From Draconibacterium sp. (GTDB lineage Bacteria > Bacteroidota > Bacteroidia > Bacteroidales > Prolixibacteraceae), in contig JALUZN010000433.1 in assembly GCA_027011835.1 (NCBI GenBank), positions 1 to 5,992 of the forward strand: DNA of 5,992 nucleotides. Direction: 5' to 3'. Both the position numbers and the translations under genes were made by a program. Positions 5,921-5,992 of the stretch are shown here, piece by piece; within the stretch, counting starts at the first letter, position 1, and the number at the start of each line of letters is the position of its first letter. The notes under the pieces were generated by a model that was given only the letters and a program-made list of their open reading frames with translations, made no database searches and was not told the origin of the DNA.

Positions 5921-5992
5921 ATGAAAAAAAATCTACTATCTGTTTTTTTTGCACTTGTTGTTTTTAGTACTGCATTTGCACAAGTCCCTGCC
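5921..5992 (+). CDS. Secreted protein, N-terminal fragment (signal peptide only)
   Basis: The frame starts at ATG 5921 and runs off the right edge after 24 codons. The peptide MKKNLLSVFFALVVFSTAFA is a textbook Sec signal peptide: two Lys, a hydrophobic core, and an A-F-A cleavage site before Gln21. Q-V-P-A is the start of the mature chain. No lipobox Cys is present, so it is probably periplasmic, outer-membrane or extracellular. Nothing in the visible part identifies the family. The upstream 173 bases are very AT-rich and contain a 10-bp direct repeat (ATTTATATGA at 5813-5822 and 5841-5850). I found no convincing TAnnTTTG/TTTG pair and no Shine-Dalgarno sequence. Confidence 0.82.
   Translation, partial: MKKNLLSVFFALVVFSTAFAQVPA

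Overview
The window looks like a chromosomal segment of a Bacteroidota bacterium. The signs are moderately AT-rich DNA, genes without recognisable Shine-Dalgarno sequences, several TAnnTTTG-type -7 promoter boxes typical of the phylum, a lysyl-tRNA synthetase with a C-terminal extension, and secreted proteins whose signal peptides end just before Gln. The overall look resembles marine Marinilabiliales/Prolixibacteraceae, but that finer placement is inference.

Layout, left to right. Positions 1 to about 130 are the end of an insertion sequence: the first 23 codons of an IS1595-family (ISXO2-like) transposase read leftward off the edge, with a -7 box behind them. This IS end abuts the signal-peptide codons of a DUF481-type outer-membrane protein gene (about 129-1123). 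That gene has lost its start and also carries a one-base frameshift near 463, so it is a pseudogene. An intact paralogue follows in tandem (1273-2301) and ends at a strong bidirectional-looking terminator (2323-2359).

Next is a 311-base gene-free stretch (2302-2612). Besides the terminator it holds a previously unannotated repeat structure: a roughly 160-bp imperfect palindrome (2431-2591) plus an extra partial copy of its right arm (2385-2433). The right edge of the palindrome carries the likely lysS promoter. lysS (2613-4319) follows, closed by its own hairpin terminator. After it come a well-formed TTTG-N19-TATCTTTG promoter, a leader of about 120 bases, and a DUF819-family membrane protein (4587-5747). 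The window ends in the first 24 codons of another secreted protein (5921 onward).

The genes do not form an operon. Each intact gene seems to be its own transcription unit, and they are functionally unrelated (envelope protein, translation, membrane transport-like, secreted protein). No defence system, CRISPR array, phage module or biosynthetic cluster is visible. The most interesting signals are the IS-disrupted and frameshifted paralogue and the composite palindromic repeat in front of lysS.
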